This document shows positions 29,395 through 38,122 of a stretch of 64,000 nt of DNA, in pieces. The notes under the pieces were generated by a model, which had not been told where the DNA came from, searched no databases, and saw nothing but the letters and a program-made list of their open reading frames with translations. Source of the DNA: Streptomyces sp. Ru73 (GTDB lineage Bacteria > Actinomycetota > Actinomycetes > Streptomycetales > Streptomycetaceae); assembly GCF_002920575.1 (NCBI RefSeq), contig NZ_PQSQ01000031.1, forward strand, positions 1-64,000, written 5' to 3'. The first letter of the stretch is position 1, and each line of letters opens with the position of its first letter. Made by a program: the position numbers and the translations under genes.

Positions 29395-30228
29395 CTACTT
29401 CTTCAGGCCCTTGTCCACGAGGGAGTTGAAGACGCCGACCGTGGACGGCGCGCTCTGCCCGTCGGCGGAGAGCAGCTTGTCGTTCAGCTTGATCGTCGGC
29501 GTGCTGCGGACGTCCTTCGCCTTGTTGAACGCGTCCGACATCGCCAGCGCCCAGCGGTCGTACGTGCCGTCCTTCAGGGCCTTCTGGAACGTCTTGTCGC
29601 CCTTGAGCTCGGGCACCGTGTCCGCCACCTTGATCAGGTACGCGTCGTCGGCGAACTTGTCCGGGCCGGTCTCCTCCGGGTGGTACTTCTTCGAGTACAG
29701 CGCGTACTTGTACTTCAGGAACGCCTCGGGGCTCTTGTTCAGCGCGGCGCCCAGGGCGCTCACCGCGTTCTTCGAGCCGGTGCCCTGGAGGTTGTCGTCC
29801 AGGAACGTGCCCAGGTGGAACGTGGCCTTGTACTTGCCGTCCGCGATGTCCTTCTCGACCGTCGCGCCGACGTTCTGCTCGAAGTTGGCGCAGCCGGGGC
29901 AGCGCGGGTCCTCGTACAGGGACAGCGTGTTCTTGGCGTTCTTGTCGCCGATCTCGATGCCGGTGCCGTCGCTGCCGGTGGTGTGCGCGGGCTTGACCAG
30001 CTTGGCGTCCTTGGCCTTGGCCCAGGTGTCCTCGGGGCTGCCGTCGCCGCCGCTGCCGGACTTGGCCACGGCCAGCCCGATGCCGCCGGCGATGGCCAGC
30101 ACCACGACGATGGCGCCGCCCACCGTCAGCTGACGGCGCAGCTTGTCCTTCTTGGCCTGCCGTTCGCGCTCGGCGCGCAGCCGCTCGCGGGCCGCCTGCT
30201 TGTTCGCCTGGCTGTTGCGGTTGCTCAT
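29395..30228 (-). CDS. Second membrane-anchored DsbA-like protein
   Basis: This 277-aa paralogue of the protein at 28421-29266 has the same basic tail starting MSNRNSQA, one membrane segment (LTVGGAIVVVLAIAGGIGLAV) and a thioredoxin fold with CPGC in YEDPRCPGCANFEQ. The cis-Pro loop is VRSTPTIKLN. Differing active-site dipeptides (PG here, PA in the neighbour) suggest different redox potentials, which is inference. ATG 30228 has AGGAG upstream. It ends 128 bp before the downstream copy and is probably in the same transcription unit. Confidence 0.9.
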   Translation of the reverse strand: MSNRNSQANKQAARERLRAERERQAKKDKLRRQLTVGGAIVVVLAIAGGIGLAVAKSGSGGDGSPEDTWAKAKDAKLVKPAHTTGSDGTGIEIGDKNAKNTLSLYEDPRCPGCANFEQNVGATVEKDIADGKYKATFHLGTFLDDNLQGTGSKNAVSALGAALNKSPEAFLKYKYALYSKKYHPEETGPDKFADDAYLIKVADTVPELKGDKTFQKALKDGTYDRWALAMSDAFNKAKDVRSTPTIKLNDKLLSADGQSAPSTVGVFNSLVDKGLKK

Positions 30229-30322
30229 GATCGTTTTGCTCCTGGGGTCTGCGGTGCCGGGGCGGCGCCGGAGGACGGCGTGCCGCGCCCGTGCGGAGGG
30301 AAGGGGACCGGTGGCTCGCGGA

Positions 30323-31000
30323 TCAGGCCGCGAGGGAGCAGGGCGGTCCCCGGCGTACGACGCAGTGCACCAGCAGTGCCGCGGAGCGCGGCGGCGCGGC
30401 GGCCGCCTCGGACCGGCCGGCCGGCCGGCGCGGGGCACGGCCCGCGGTCAGCACCGCGACCGCGATCAGCAGCGGCCGCAGCGCGAAGACGGCCAGCGCG
30501 CCCAGCAGCCGGACCAGCGCCGCCTCGCCGCGCCGCAGCCAGGCAGCGGTCAGCAGCCCGACCGCGACGTGCACGGCGAGCAGGAGCAGCCAGGTGGCGG
30601 CGGGGGCCGGCTGGTGCCCGGCGGCCCGGGCCAGCGGCGTGCCGACGTCGCCGCCGCGGCACAGCAGATCCACGCCCAGGGAGCGGAGCGGCCCGGTGAC
30701 CGGGCCGCCGGCCGCGCCGTAACAGACGTGCTGGCCGATGCTGAAGACGGTGTCGGCGGCCAGCTCCAGCGGCACCAGCAGGGCGGCGATCGGACCGAAG
30801 CGCCGCTCCCGGCCGGCCAGCGCGTACGCGATCACGAAGACGGCCGCGGCCAGCGCCGCCACCGTCGTCAGCGGCAGCGGCATCCGGGAGAGCAGCACGT
30901 GGGAGGCGGCGGACAGCGTCACGCACAGCGCCGTGAAGAGCGCCGCGCGCGTTGCCCGCAGGTGTGCCGCCGAGATGTCCATCGAAATCGAGTCTGCCAT
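30323..31000 (-). CDS. Multi-pass membrane protein of unknown function
   Basis: I do not recognise this 225-aa protein as a named family. It has about five hydrophobic segments, a loop with Cys residues (HVCYG and LLCRGG), and a cytoplasmic-looking Arg/Ala-rich C-terminus ending HCVVRRGPPCSLAA. It lies just upstream of the two DsbA-like genes on the same strand. A role in electron transfer to them, DsbB/VKOR-like, is conceivable, but no CXXC pair typical of VKOR is visible. ATG 31000 is the first start; ATG 30982 is an alternative. Confidence 0.65.
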   Translation of the reverse strand: MADSISMDISAAHLRATRAALFTALCVTLSAASHVLLSRMPLPLTTVAALAAAVFVIAYALAGRERRFGPIAALLVPLELAADTVFSIGQHVCYGAAGGPVTGPLRSLGVDLLCRGGDVGTPLARAAGHQPAPAATWLLLLAVHVAVGLLTAAWLRRGEAALVRLLGALAVFALRPLLIAVAVLTAGRAPRRPAGRSEAAAAPPRSAALLVHCVVRRGPPCSLAA

Positions 31001-31030
31001 GGGCCGGGATAAGCGTCGCTTAAGGGGTTT

Positions 31031-31070
31031 CTGTGCACCGCGGGCCCGGGGCCGGGACCGCGGTGCACAG
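31031..31070 (-). terminator. Terminator after the DUF2252 gene
   Basis: A perfect 13-bp stem (CTGTGCACCGCGG with its complement) with a 14-nt GC-rich loop starts five bases beyond the stop codon at 31076. Confidence 0.75.
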
Positions 31071-31075
31071 GGTGG

Positions 31076-32410
31076 CTACAGGCCGGGGATGCGGCCGTTG
31101 CGGAAGAGGTCGACGAAGATCTGGTGGTCGCGGCGGGCCCGGGAGCCGTAGCCGTGCGCGAAGTCCACCAGCAGCTCGGGGAAGCCCTCCTCGTCGGCGG
31201 CGATGGCCGCGTCGATCGCGCGCTCGGTGGAGAACGGCACGAGGGAGTGGCCGCTCTCGTCGTCCGCCGCCGCGTGCATCGCGGCCGTCGCCCGGCCCAG
31301 GTCGGCCACCACCGCCGTGATCTCCTCGATCTCGTCGATGTCCGACCAGTCCAGGTCGACGGCGTACGGCGAGACCTCGGCGACCAGCTGGCCGCTGCCG
31401 TCCAGCTCGGTCCAGCCGAGCCACGGGTCGGCGTGCGCCTGCAGGGCCCGCTGGGAGATCACCGTGCGGTGCCCCTCGTGGTGGAAGTAGCCGCGCACCT
31501 CGGGGTCGGTGATGTGCCGGGAGACCGCCGGGGTCTGCGCCTGCTTCATGTAGATGACGACGTCGTTCTCCAAGGCGTCGCTGTTGCCCTCCAGCAGGAT
31601 GTTGTACGAGGGCAGGCCGGCGGAGCCGATGCCGATGCCGCGCCGCCCGACCACGTCCTTGACGCGGTAGGAGTCCGGGCGGGCCAGGCTGGACTCCGGC
31701 AGCGTCTCCAGATAGCCGTCGAACGCCGCGAGGACCTTGTAGCGCGTCGCCGCGTCCAGCTCGATGGCGCCGCCGCCGGGCGCGAAGCGCCGCTCGAAGT
31801 CACGGATCTCGGTCATGGAGTCCAGCAGCCCGAAGCGGGTGCGCGCACGGGCGTCGCGCAGCGCGTCCAGCAGCGGGCCCTGCGCGGTGTCCAGGGTGAA
31901 GGGCTGCACCTCGTCGTTCTTCGCGCCGGTGGCCAGCGCGTGGATGCGCTCCCGGTAGGCGGCGGCGTAGGTGCGCACCAGCGCGGTGATCTGTTCGTCA
32001 CTGAGCGCCTTGGCGTACCCGATCAGCGCCACGGAGGCGGCGAAGCGCTTGAGGTCCCAGGTGAAGGGGCCGACGTACGCCTCGTCGAAGTCGTTGACGT
32101 TGAAGATCAGCCGGCCGGTGGAGTCCATGTACGTGCCGAAGTTCTCCGCGTGCAGATCGCCGTGGATCCACACCCGGCCGGTCCGGTCGTCCAGGTACGG
32201 GCCGGTGTCCTTGCCCGCCTCCAGGTCCTTGTAGAACAGGCAGGCGGTGCCGCGGTAGAAGGCGAAGGCGGAGGCGGCCATCTTGCGGAACTTCACGCGG
32301 AAGGCCGCGGGGTCGGCGGCGAGCAGCTCCCCGAAGGCGGTGTCGAAGACGGCGAGTATCTCCTCGCCGCGCCGGTCGGCGTCCTGGGCGGGGACGTGCT
32401 GGGTCGACAT
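31076..32410 (-). CDS. DUF2252 protein with kinase-like catalytic motifs
   Basis: This 444-aa cytoplasmic protein matches the uncharacterised DUF2252 family. HGDLHAEN at residues 83-90 and NDFDE at 106-110 resemble the catalytic loop and metal-binding Asp motif of aminoglycoside phosphotransferase/kinase-fold enzymes. YKVL and IYMKQ segments elsewhere may form parts of a nucleotide site. The order (catalytic motifs near the N-terminus) differs from ordinary APH proteins and suggests a permuted or divergent fold, which is inference. ATG 32410 has AGGAGG upstream. It is divergent from dnaE. The substrate is unknown. Confidence 0.85.
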   Translation of the reverse strand: MSTQHVPAQDADRRGEEILAVFDTAFGELLAADPAAFRVKFRKMAASAFAFYRGTACLFYKDLEAGKDTGPYLDDRTGRVWIHGDLHAENFGTYMDSTGRLIFNVNDFDEAYVGPFTWDLKRFAASVALIGYAKALSDEQITALVRTYAAAYRERIHALATGAKNDEVQPFTLDTAQGPLLDALRDARARTRFGLLDSMTEIRDFERRFAPGGGAIELDAATRYKVLAAFDGYLETLPESSLARPDSYRVKDVVGRRGIGIGSAGLPSYNILLEGNSDALENDVVIYMKQAQTPAVSRHITDPEVRGYFHHEGHRTVISQRALQAHADPWLGWTELDGSGQLVAEVSPYAVDLDWSDIDEIEEITAVVADLGRATAAMHAAADDESGHSLVPFSTERAIDAAIAADEEGFPELLVDFAHGYGSRARRDHQIFVDLFRNGRIPGL

Positions 32411-32533
32411 CGCTGGCTGCCTCCTGGGGCCCGTGCGGGGGCCATCTGTTTTCGGACGGATGTTCCGTGACTGACAACGCGCGAGGCTACCTGCGCGTGC
32501 CCGGGCAGGGCCTCGATTGTCGGTCCGGAGTCG

Positions 32534-32539
32534 TAGACT
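32534..32539 (+). promoter_or_regulatory. Candidate -10 of the dnaE promoter
   Basis: TAGACT lies about 100 bp before the dnaE start in the divergent gap. No good -35 is visible at standard spacing, so the assignment is tentative. Confidence 0.35.
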
Positions 32540-32638
32540 TCCAGACCGTCTCCCGTTCTTGTCACACGTCCGTCCGTCGCCCGACCACCGCCCCTGGCGG
32601 CGCAGGGCGCCACACTTCTCAGCCGGAGGTCTCCCGCC

Positions 32639-35600
32639 GTGGCCAAGCCGCCGTTCACGCACCTGCACGTTCACACCCAGTACTCGCTGCTGGACGGTGC
32701 CGCGCGGCTCTCGGACATGTTCAAGGCCGCCAAGGAGATGGGCATGACGCACGTCGCCATGTCCGACCACGGCAACCTGCACGGCGCGTATGACTTCTTC
32801 CACAGCGCGCAGAAGGCCGGAATCACCCCGATCATCGGGATCGAGGCATATGTCGCACCTGAGTCCCGGCGCCTGAAGCGCAAGGTCCAGTGGGGCCAGC
32901 CGCACCAGAAGCGCGACGACGTCTCCGGTTCGGGTGGTTACACCCACAAGACCATCTGGGCGGCGAACAAGACCGGCCTGCACAACCTCTTCAAGCTCTC
33001 CTCCGACGCGTACGCCGAGGGCTGGCTGCAGAAGTGGCCCCGGATGGACAAGGAGACCATCTCCCAGTGGTCCGAGGGCCTGGTCGCGTCCACCGGCTGC
33101 CCCTCCGGCGAACTGCAGACCCGGCTGCGCCTCGGGCAGTACGAGGAGGCCCGCAAGGCAGCGGGTGAGTACCAGGACATCTTCGGCAAGGACCGGTACT
33201 TCCTGGAGCTGATGGACCACGGCATCGAGATCGAGCGCCGGGTCCGCGACGACCTGCTGAAGATCGGCAAGGAGCTGGGGATCCCCCCGCTCGTCACGAA
33301 CGACTCGCACTACACCTACGCGCACGAGGCGTCCGCGCACGACGCGCTGCTGTGCATCCAGACCGGCAAGAACCTCTCGGACCCGGACCGCTTCAAGTTC
33401 GACGGCACGGGCTACTACATGAAGTCCACGGAGGAGATGTACGCCATCGACTCCTCCGACGCCTGGCAGCAGGGCTGCGACAACACCCGGCTGATCGCCG
33501 ACATGATCGACACCACCGGGATGTTCGAGAAGCGCGACCTGATGCCGAAGTTCGACATCCCGGAGGGCTACACCGAGGTCACCTGGTTCCAGGAGGAGGT
33601 CCGCCGGGGCATGGCGCGCCGCTTCCCCGGCGGCATCCCCGAGGACCGGCAGCGGCAGGCCGAGTACGAGATGGACATCATCATCCAGATGGGGTTCCCG
33701 GGGTACTTCCTGGTCGTCGCCGACTTCATCATGTGGGCGAAGAACAACGGCATCGCGGTGGGCCCGGGCCGAGGCTCCGCGGCCGGCTCGATCGTCGCGT
33801 ACGCCATGGGCATCACCGACCTCGACCCCATCGAGCACGGGCTGATCTTCGAGCGGTTCCTCAACCCCGAGCGCGTCTCCATGCCCGATGTCGACATCGA
33901 CTTCGACGAGCGCAGGCGCGTCGAGGTGATCCGGTACGTGACGGAGAAGTACGGCGCCGACAAGGTCGCCATGATCGGCACGTACGGCAAGATCAAGGCG
34001 AAGAACGCGATCAAGGACTCCGCCCGCGTCCTGGGCTACCCGTACGCGATGGGTGACCGGATCACCAAGGCGATGCCCGCCGACGTCCTCGGCAAGGGCA
34101 TCGACCTGGACGGCATCACCAACCCGGAGCACCCGCGCTACAGCGAGGCCGGCGAGGTCCGCTCGATGTACGAGAACGAGCCGGACGTCAAGAAGGTCAT
34201 CGACACCGCCAAGGGCGTGGAGGGCCTGGTCCGGCAGATGGGCGTGCACGCGGCCGGCGTGATCATGTCCAGCGAGCCGATCGTCGACCACGCCCCGCTC
34301 TGGACCCGGCACACCGACGGCGTGACCATCACGCAGTGGGACTACCCCCAGTGCGAGTCGCTCGGCCTGCTGAAGATGGACTTCCTGGGCCTGCGCAACC
34401 TCACCATCATGGACGACGCCCGCAAGATGGTGGAGGCCAACAAGGGCGTCAAGCTGGACCTCCTGGAGATCCCGCTCGACGACCCGAAGACCTACCAGCT
34501 GCTCTGCCGGGGTGACACGCTCGGCGTCTTCCAGTTCGACGGCGGCCCGATGCGTTCGCTGCTGCGCCAGATGCAGCCCGACAACTTCGAGGACATTTCC
34601 GCCGTCTCGGCCCTGTACCGGCCGGGCCCGATGGGCATGAACTCGCACATCAACTACGCGGAGCGGAAGAACGGCCGCCAGGAGATCACGCCGATCCACC
34701 CGGAGCTGGAGGAGCCGCTCAAGGAGGTCCTGGGCCTCACCTACGGCCTGATCGTCTACCAGGAGCAGGTCCAGAAGGCCGCCCAGATCGTCGCCGGGTA
34801 CTCCCTCGGCGAGGCGGACGTCCTCCGCCGCGTGATGGGCAAGAAGAAGCCCGAGGAGCTGGAGAAGAACTTCGTCCTCTTCCAGGCCGGTGCCCGGAAG
34901 AACGGCTTCTCGGACGAGGCCATCCAGGCGCTGTGGGACGTGCTGGTCCCGTTCGCCGGCTACGCGTTCAACAAGGCGCACTCCTCCGCGTACGGCCTGG
35001 TCACCTACTGGACCGCGTACCTGAAGGCGAACTACCCCGCCGAGTACATGTCCGCGCTGCTCACCTCGGTCCGCGACGACAAGGACAAGTCCGCGGTCTA
35101 CCTGAACGAGTGCCGCAAGATGGGCATCAAGGTGCTCCCGCCGAACGTCAACGAGTCCGAGGCGAACTTCGCGGCCCAGGGCGACGACGTGATCCTCTTC
35201 GGTCTCTCCGCGGTCCGCAACGTCGGCACGAACGTCGTCGAGGCGATCATCCGGGCCCGCAAGTCCAAGGGGAAGTTCTCCTCCTTCCCCGACTACCTCG
35301 ACAAGGTCGAGGCGGTCGTCTGCAACAAGCGCACCACCGAATCGCTGATCAAGGCCGGTGCCTTCGACGAGATGGGCCACACCCGCAAGGGCCTGATGCA
35401 GCACTACGAGACGATGATCGACAACGTCGTCCAGGTGAAGCGCAAGGAGGCCGAGGGGCAGTTCGACCTCTTCGGCGGCATGGGTGACGACACCGACGAC
35501 GGCGGGCCCGGCTTCGGCCTGGACGTGGAGTTCTCCGACGTCGAGTGGGACAAGACCTACCTGCTCGCGCAGGAGCGCGAGATGCTCGGTCTGTACGTCT

Positions 35601-36181
35601 CCGACCATCCGCTCTTCGGCCTGGAGCACGTCCTGTCCGACAAGGCGGACGCCGGTATCTCCCAGCTCACCGGCGGCGACTACTCCGACGGCTCGATCGT
35701 CACGATCGGCGGCATCATCTCGGGCCTGCAGCGCAAGATGACCAAGCAGGGCAACGCCTGGGCCATCGCCACCGTCGAGGACCTCGCGGGCTCCATCGAC
35801 TGCATGTTCTTCCCGGCCACCTACCAGCTGGTCTCCACCCAGCTGGTCGAGGACGCGATCGTCTTCGTGAAGGGCCGGCTGGACAAGCGCGAGGACATCC
35901 CCCGGCTGGTCGCCATGGAGATGATGATCCCCGACCTCTCGGACGCCGGGACGAACGCCCCGCTGACGATCACCATCCCGACGCTCAAGGTCACCCCGCC
36001 GCTGGTCGAGAAGCTGGGCGACGTGCTGAACCAGCACCGTGGCAACACCGAGGTGCGGATCAAGCTGCAGGGCACCCGGAAGACGACCGTGCTGCGGCTG
36101 GACAAGCACCGGGTCACCGCCGACCCGGCGCTCTTCGGCGACCTGAAGGTGCTGCTCGGCGCCTCCTGCCTGGCGGGCTGA
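32639..36181 (+). CDS. dnaE: DNA polymerase III alpha subunit
   Basis: DnaE is the replicative polymerase catalytic subunit. The 1180-aa protein, the usual length for Streptomyces, starts with a PHP domain (FTHLHVHTQYSLLDGAARL, metal-binding His 8-12). The polymerase domain carries catalytic Asp residues in PDVDIDFDE (Asp 417 and 419) and the GPGRGSAAGS palm segment just before. Helix-hairpin-helix and OB-fold regions follow (IVTIGGIISGLQRKMTKQG). GTG 32639 follows CGGAGGTCT. A perfect terminator hairpin follows the stop. This is the DnaE1 type, not the error-prone ImuC/DnaE2, given its length and intact PHP domain. Confidence 0.97.
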   Translation: MAKPPFTHLHVHTQYSLLDGAARLSDMFKAAKEMGMTHVAMSDHGNLHGAYDFFHSAQKAGITPIIGIEAYVAPESRRLKRKVQWGQPHQKRDDVSGSGGYTHKTIWAANKTGLHNLFKLSSDAYAEGWLQKWPRMDKETISQWSEGLVASTGCPSGELQTRLRLGQYEEARKAAGEYQDIFGKDRYFLELMDHGIEIERRVRDDLLKIGKELGIPPLVTNDSHYTYAHEASAHDALLCIQTGKNLSDPDRFKFDGTGYYMKSTEEMYAIDSSDAWQQGCDNTRLIADMIDTTGMFEKRDLMPKFDIPEGYTEVTWFQEEVRRGMARRFPGGIPEDRQRQAEYEMDIIIQMGFPGYFLVVADFIMWAKNNGIAVGPGRGSAAGSIVAYAMGITDLDPIEHGLIFERFLNPERVSMPDVDIDFDERRRVEVIRYVTEKYGADKVAMIGTYGKIKAKNAIKDSARVLGYPYAMGDRITKAMPADVLGKGIDLDGITNPEHPRYSEAGEVRSMYENEPDVKKVIDTAKGVEGLVRQMGVHAAGVIMSSEPIVDHAPLWTRHTDGVTITQWDYPQCESLGLLKMDFLGLRNLTIMDDARKMVEANKGVKLDLLEIPLDDPKTYQLLCRGDTLGVFQFDGGPMRSLLRQMQPDNFEDISAVSALYRPGPMGMNSHINYAERKNGRQEITPIHPELEEPLKEVLGLTYGLIVYQEQVQKAAQIVAGYSLGEADVLRRVMGKKKPEELEKNFVLFQAGARKNGFSDEAIQALWDVLVPFAGYAFNKAHSSAYGLVTYWTAYLKANYPAEYMSALLTSVRDDKDKSAVYLNECRKMGIKVLPPNVNESEANFAAQGDDVILFGLSAVRNVGTNVVEAIIRARKSKGKFSSFPDYLDKVEAVVCNKRTTESLIKAGAFDEMGHTRKGLMQHYETMIDNVVQVKRKEAEGQFDLFGGMGDDTDDGGPGFGLDVEFSDVEWDKTYLLAQEREMLGLYVSDHPLFGLEHVLSDKADAGISQLTGGDYSDGSIVTIGGIISGLQRKMTKQGNAWAIATVEDLAGSIDCMFFPATYQLVSTQLVEDAIVFVKGRLDKREDIPRLVAMEMMIPDLSDAGTNAPLTITIPTLKVTPPLVEKLGDVLNQHRGNTEVRIKLQGTRKTTVLRLDKHRVTADPALFGDLKVLLGASCLAG

Positions 36182-36204
36182 GCGGCCGGCGGACCGCATG
36201 CACG

Positions 36205-36241
36205 GAGGGGCGCGCCCGGGGTCTTCCCGGGCGCGCCCCTC
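36205..36241. terminator. Bidirectional terminator after dnaE
   Basis: A perfect 16-bp stem (GAGGGGCGCGCCCGGG with its complement) with a GTCTT loop lies between dnaE and a convergent 57-aa gene. Confidence 0.92.
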
Positions 36242-36279
36242 ATGCTGTTCCGGCGCGCTGCCGCCGTGGTGCCGCCGCG

Positions 36280-36453
36280 TCAGTTGTGGCCGAAGCGGCG
36301 CTCCCGGTGCTTGCGGGCGACGTCGCCCGGTGTCGCCTGGGCCGCCGACTTCGACTGCGCCTCCATCGACGACTGCTCCGCCTGCTGCTGTCCGCGCTCG
36401 GCCTGAGTGGCGGCCGTCTTCTGACTGCGGTCACGGTTCTTGTTCTTGGCCAT
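36280..36453 (-). CDS. Small hydrophilic protein (57 aa), Streptomyces-conserved type
   Basis: The product starts MAKNKNRDRSQKTAATQAER and ends ARKHRERRFGHN; the middle is rich in Gln, Ser, Ala and Glu. It is very hydrophilic and probably disordered. ATG 36453 is preceded by a strong AGGAGG at good spacing, and codon use is typical of the chromosome, which supports real translation. I recall similar short proteins annotated as hypothetical in other streptomycetes, but no function. It converges on dnaE with a shared terminator. Confidence 0.7.
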   Translation of the reverse strand: MAKNKNRDRSQKTAATQAERGQQQAEQSSMEAQSKSAAQATPGDVARKHRERRFGHN

Positions 36454-36727
36454 GATCGTGCCTCCTGAAGGGGAATCCTGGGATCGGGGCCGAAGCCAGA
36501 GTTACACGCCGGGCAAAAGGCTGCATTCCGGGCAATTCTCTTGGGTGATCCGGAGTGTCGGGGGCGGGATCGGGCCGCGGCGGCGTAAAGCGCCACGCCG
36601 ATGATCGAGTTCCGGCAGATAACCCCCGCCCGGTCGGGCAGACTCGAGGAAAGCCGAAGACACCTCAGCCAACAGGCCGAGCCGGGGGGCGACCGGACTG
36701 CAGGACCTTAAGGGAAGAGGGTGCAAC
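36454..36727. promoter_or_regulatory. Divergent gap between the 57-aa gene and the NYN gene
   Basis: No gene is seen here. The most notable feature is a direct repeat CCGGGCAA at 36509-36516 and 36528-36535, a 19-bp period (about two helical turns), in a locally AT-richer patch. It could be a tandem operator for either flanking gene. Confidence 0.35.
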
Positions 36728-38059
36728 GTGGATCGCTGCGTCGTCCTGGTGGACGCCGGGTACTTGCTCGGCGCCGCCGCGAGCCTGCTCGCCGGAGAGC
36801 CCGCCCGGTCCCGGATCACGGTCGACCACGCCGCCCTCATCCAGGCCCTGCGGGACCGCGCGGAGGCCGACACCGAACGGCAGCTGCTGCGCATCTACTG
36901 GTTCGACGGCGCCCCCGACCGGGTGCCGCAGCCCGAGCACCGCAGGCTGCGGGTGATGCCCCGGGTCACCGTACGGCTGGGCGCCCTCACCCGTACCGAC
37001 GGCCGCTGGGCCCAGAAGGGCGTGGACGCGGCCATGCACGCCGAGCTGACCGAGCTGGCCCGCAACCGCGCCTGCTCCGACATCGTCCTGGTCACCGGCG
37101 ACGGCGACCTGCTGCCCGGGCTGATGTCGGCCAAGGAGCACGGCGTCGCCGTGCACCTGTGGGCCGTCCAGGCCGCCGACGGCGACTACAACCAGTCCGA
37201 GGACCTGGTCGCCGAGGCCGACGAGCGCCGGGTACTGGACCGCGCCTGGATCACCCGGGCAGTCCGCGCCAAGGACATCAGCGGGGTCTGCACGCCCGCC
37301 TCCGTGCCGCGCACCGAGATCGCCGCCATCCTCTCCGCGCCGCTCCCGGAGTCCGCCGTCGCCGCTGCCGCCGCCGCGACGACGGCCCAGGACCCCGCCG
37401 ACCGCCACGAACGCAACGGCACCACCCGCCCCGGCCCCGTCCCGCGCTCCGGCGCGCCCGACGGCACGGCGGCGGCAGCCCCGGCAGCTGCGGACGGCGC
37501 CTGCCCGGCGGACCGGGACGGGGAGAGCGCGGGGCCCGGGACGGCCGGCGGCAAGGGCGTGCCCACACCCAAGGACCTCGCGGGCCTCGGCAGGAACCAT
37601 TCGACACCGCCCGCAGGACAGGCCGTGCCCGCCGCCGCGACCCTGCGCTGGTCCTCCGACAAGGGCTGGATGGAGCGGGCCGGCGGACCGGTCGGCGAGC
37701 CCCCGGAGACCGCCTCGCTGCCCACCCTCGCCCAGCTCACCAGCGCCGAACAGCGCTGGGCCGACCGCGAGGAGGACATCACCGCGGTCGGCGGCGACCC
37801 CTTCGAGGTCGGCCAGGTCTTCGCCCGCCGCTGGACCGAACGGCTCACCGACACGGCCCACCTCCAGCAGCTCTCCACGGAGTACCCGCGCATCCCGCAC
37901 CGCATCGACGGCGAGCTGCTGCGCTACGCCGCCAGGTTCGGGCTGCTCGCCCACAAGGACGACCAGATCGACGAGCACGACCGGTACGCCATCCGGGCCG
38001 GGTTCTGGCGCGAGGTGGACCTGCGGACGGCCGCCGAGCACGCGCCGGCGGCCGACTGA
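36728..38059 (+). CDS. NYN-domain (LabA/PIN-like) protein
   Basis: The 443-aa protein has an N-terminal NYN domain (about residues 3-165) of the PIN-like ribonuclease superfamily. Acidic residues expected to bind metal are visible in VVLVDAGY (Asp 9) and in DIVLVTGDGDLLPG (Asp 118, 125 and 127). An Ala/Pro/Gly-rich linker follows (about 200-300). A C-terminal alpha-rich domain (about 330-435) may bind nucleic acid or a partner. GTG 36728 follows GGGAAGAGGG. An RNA-processing role is family-based inference. The next genes encode an ABC exporter, transcribed separately. Confidence 0.8.
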   Translation: MDRCVVLVDAGYLLGAAASLLAGEPARSRITVDHAALIQALRDRAEADTERQLLRIYWFDGAPDRVPQPEHRRLRVMPRVTVRLGALTRTDGRWAQKGVDAAMHAELTELARNRACSDIVLVTGDGDLLPGLMSAKEHGVAVHLWAVQAADGDYNQSEDLVAEADERRVLDRAWITRAVRAKDISGVCTPASVPRTEIAAILSAPLPESAVAAAAAATTAQDPADRHERNGTTRPGPVPRSGAPDGTAAAAPAAADGACPADRDGESAGPGTAGGKGVPTPKDLAGLGRNHSTPPAGQAVPAAATLRWSSDKGWMERAGGPVGEPPETASLPTLAQLTSAEQRWADREEDITAVGGDPFEVGQVFARRWTERLTDTAHLQQLSTEYPRIPHRIDGELLRYAARFGLLAHKDDQIDEHDRYAIRAGFWREVDLRTAAEHAPAAD

Positions 38060-38108
38060 CCGCACCGCCCGCCGGCGCCCCGGGAGCCGCGGGCCCCGGG
38101 CGGGCGCG

Positions 38109-38114
38109 TACCCT
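38109..38114 (+). promoter_or_regulatory. -10 hexamer of the ABC exporter genes (leaderless)
   Basis: TACCCT ends eight bases before GTG 38123 with no Shine-Dalgarno sequence between them. Confidence 0.45.
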
Positions 38115-38122
38115 CGTTCCTC

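Noticed and set aside
30323..31000. VKOR/DsbB identity for the membrane protein next to the DsbA-like genes
   Set aside because: The expected CXXC and loop Cys pairs of VKOR/DsbB are not visible; only scattered Cys residues are present.
31076..36199. A continuous minus-strand open frame of about 1700 codons covering dnaE
   Set aside because: Only its downstream part (from ATG 32410) is a real gene. The rest is antisense to dnaE and results from high third-position GC removing stops.
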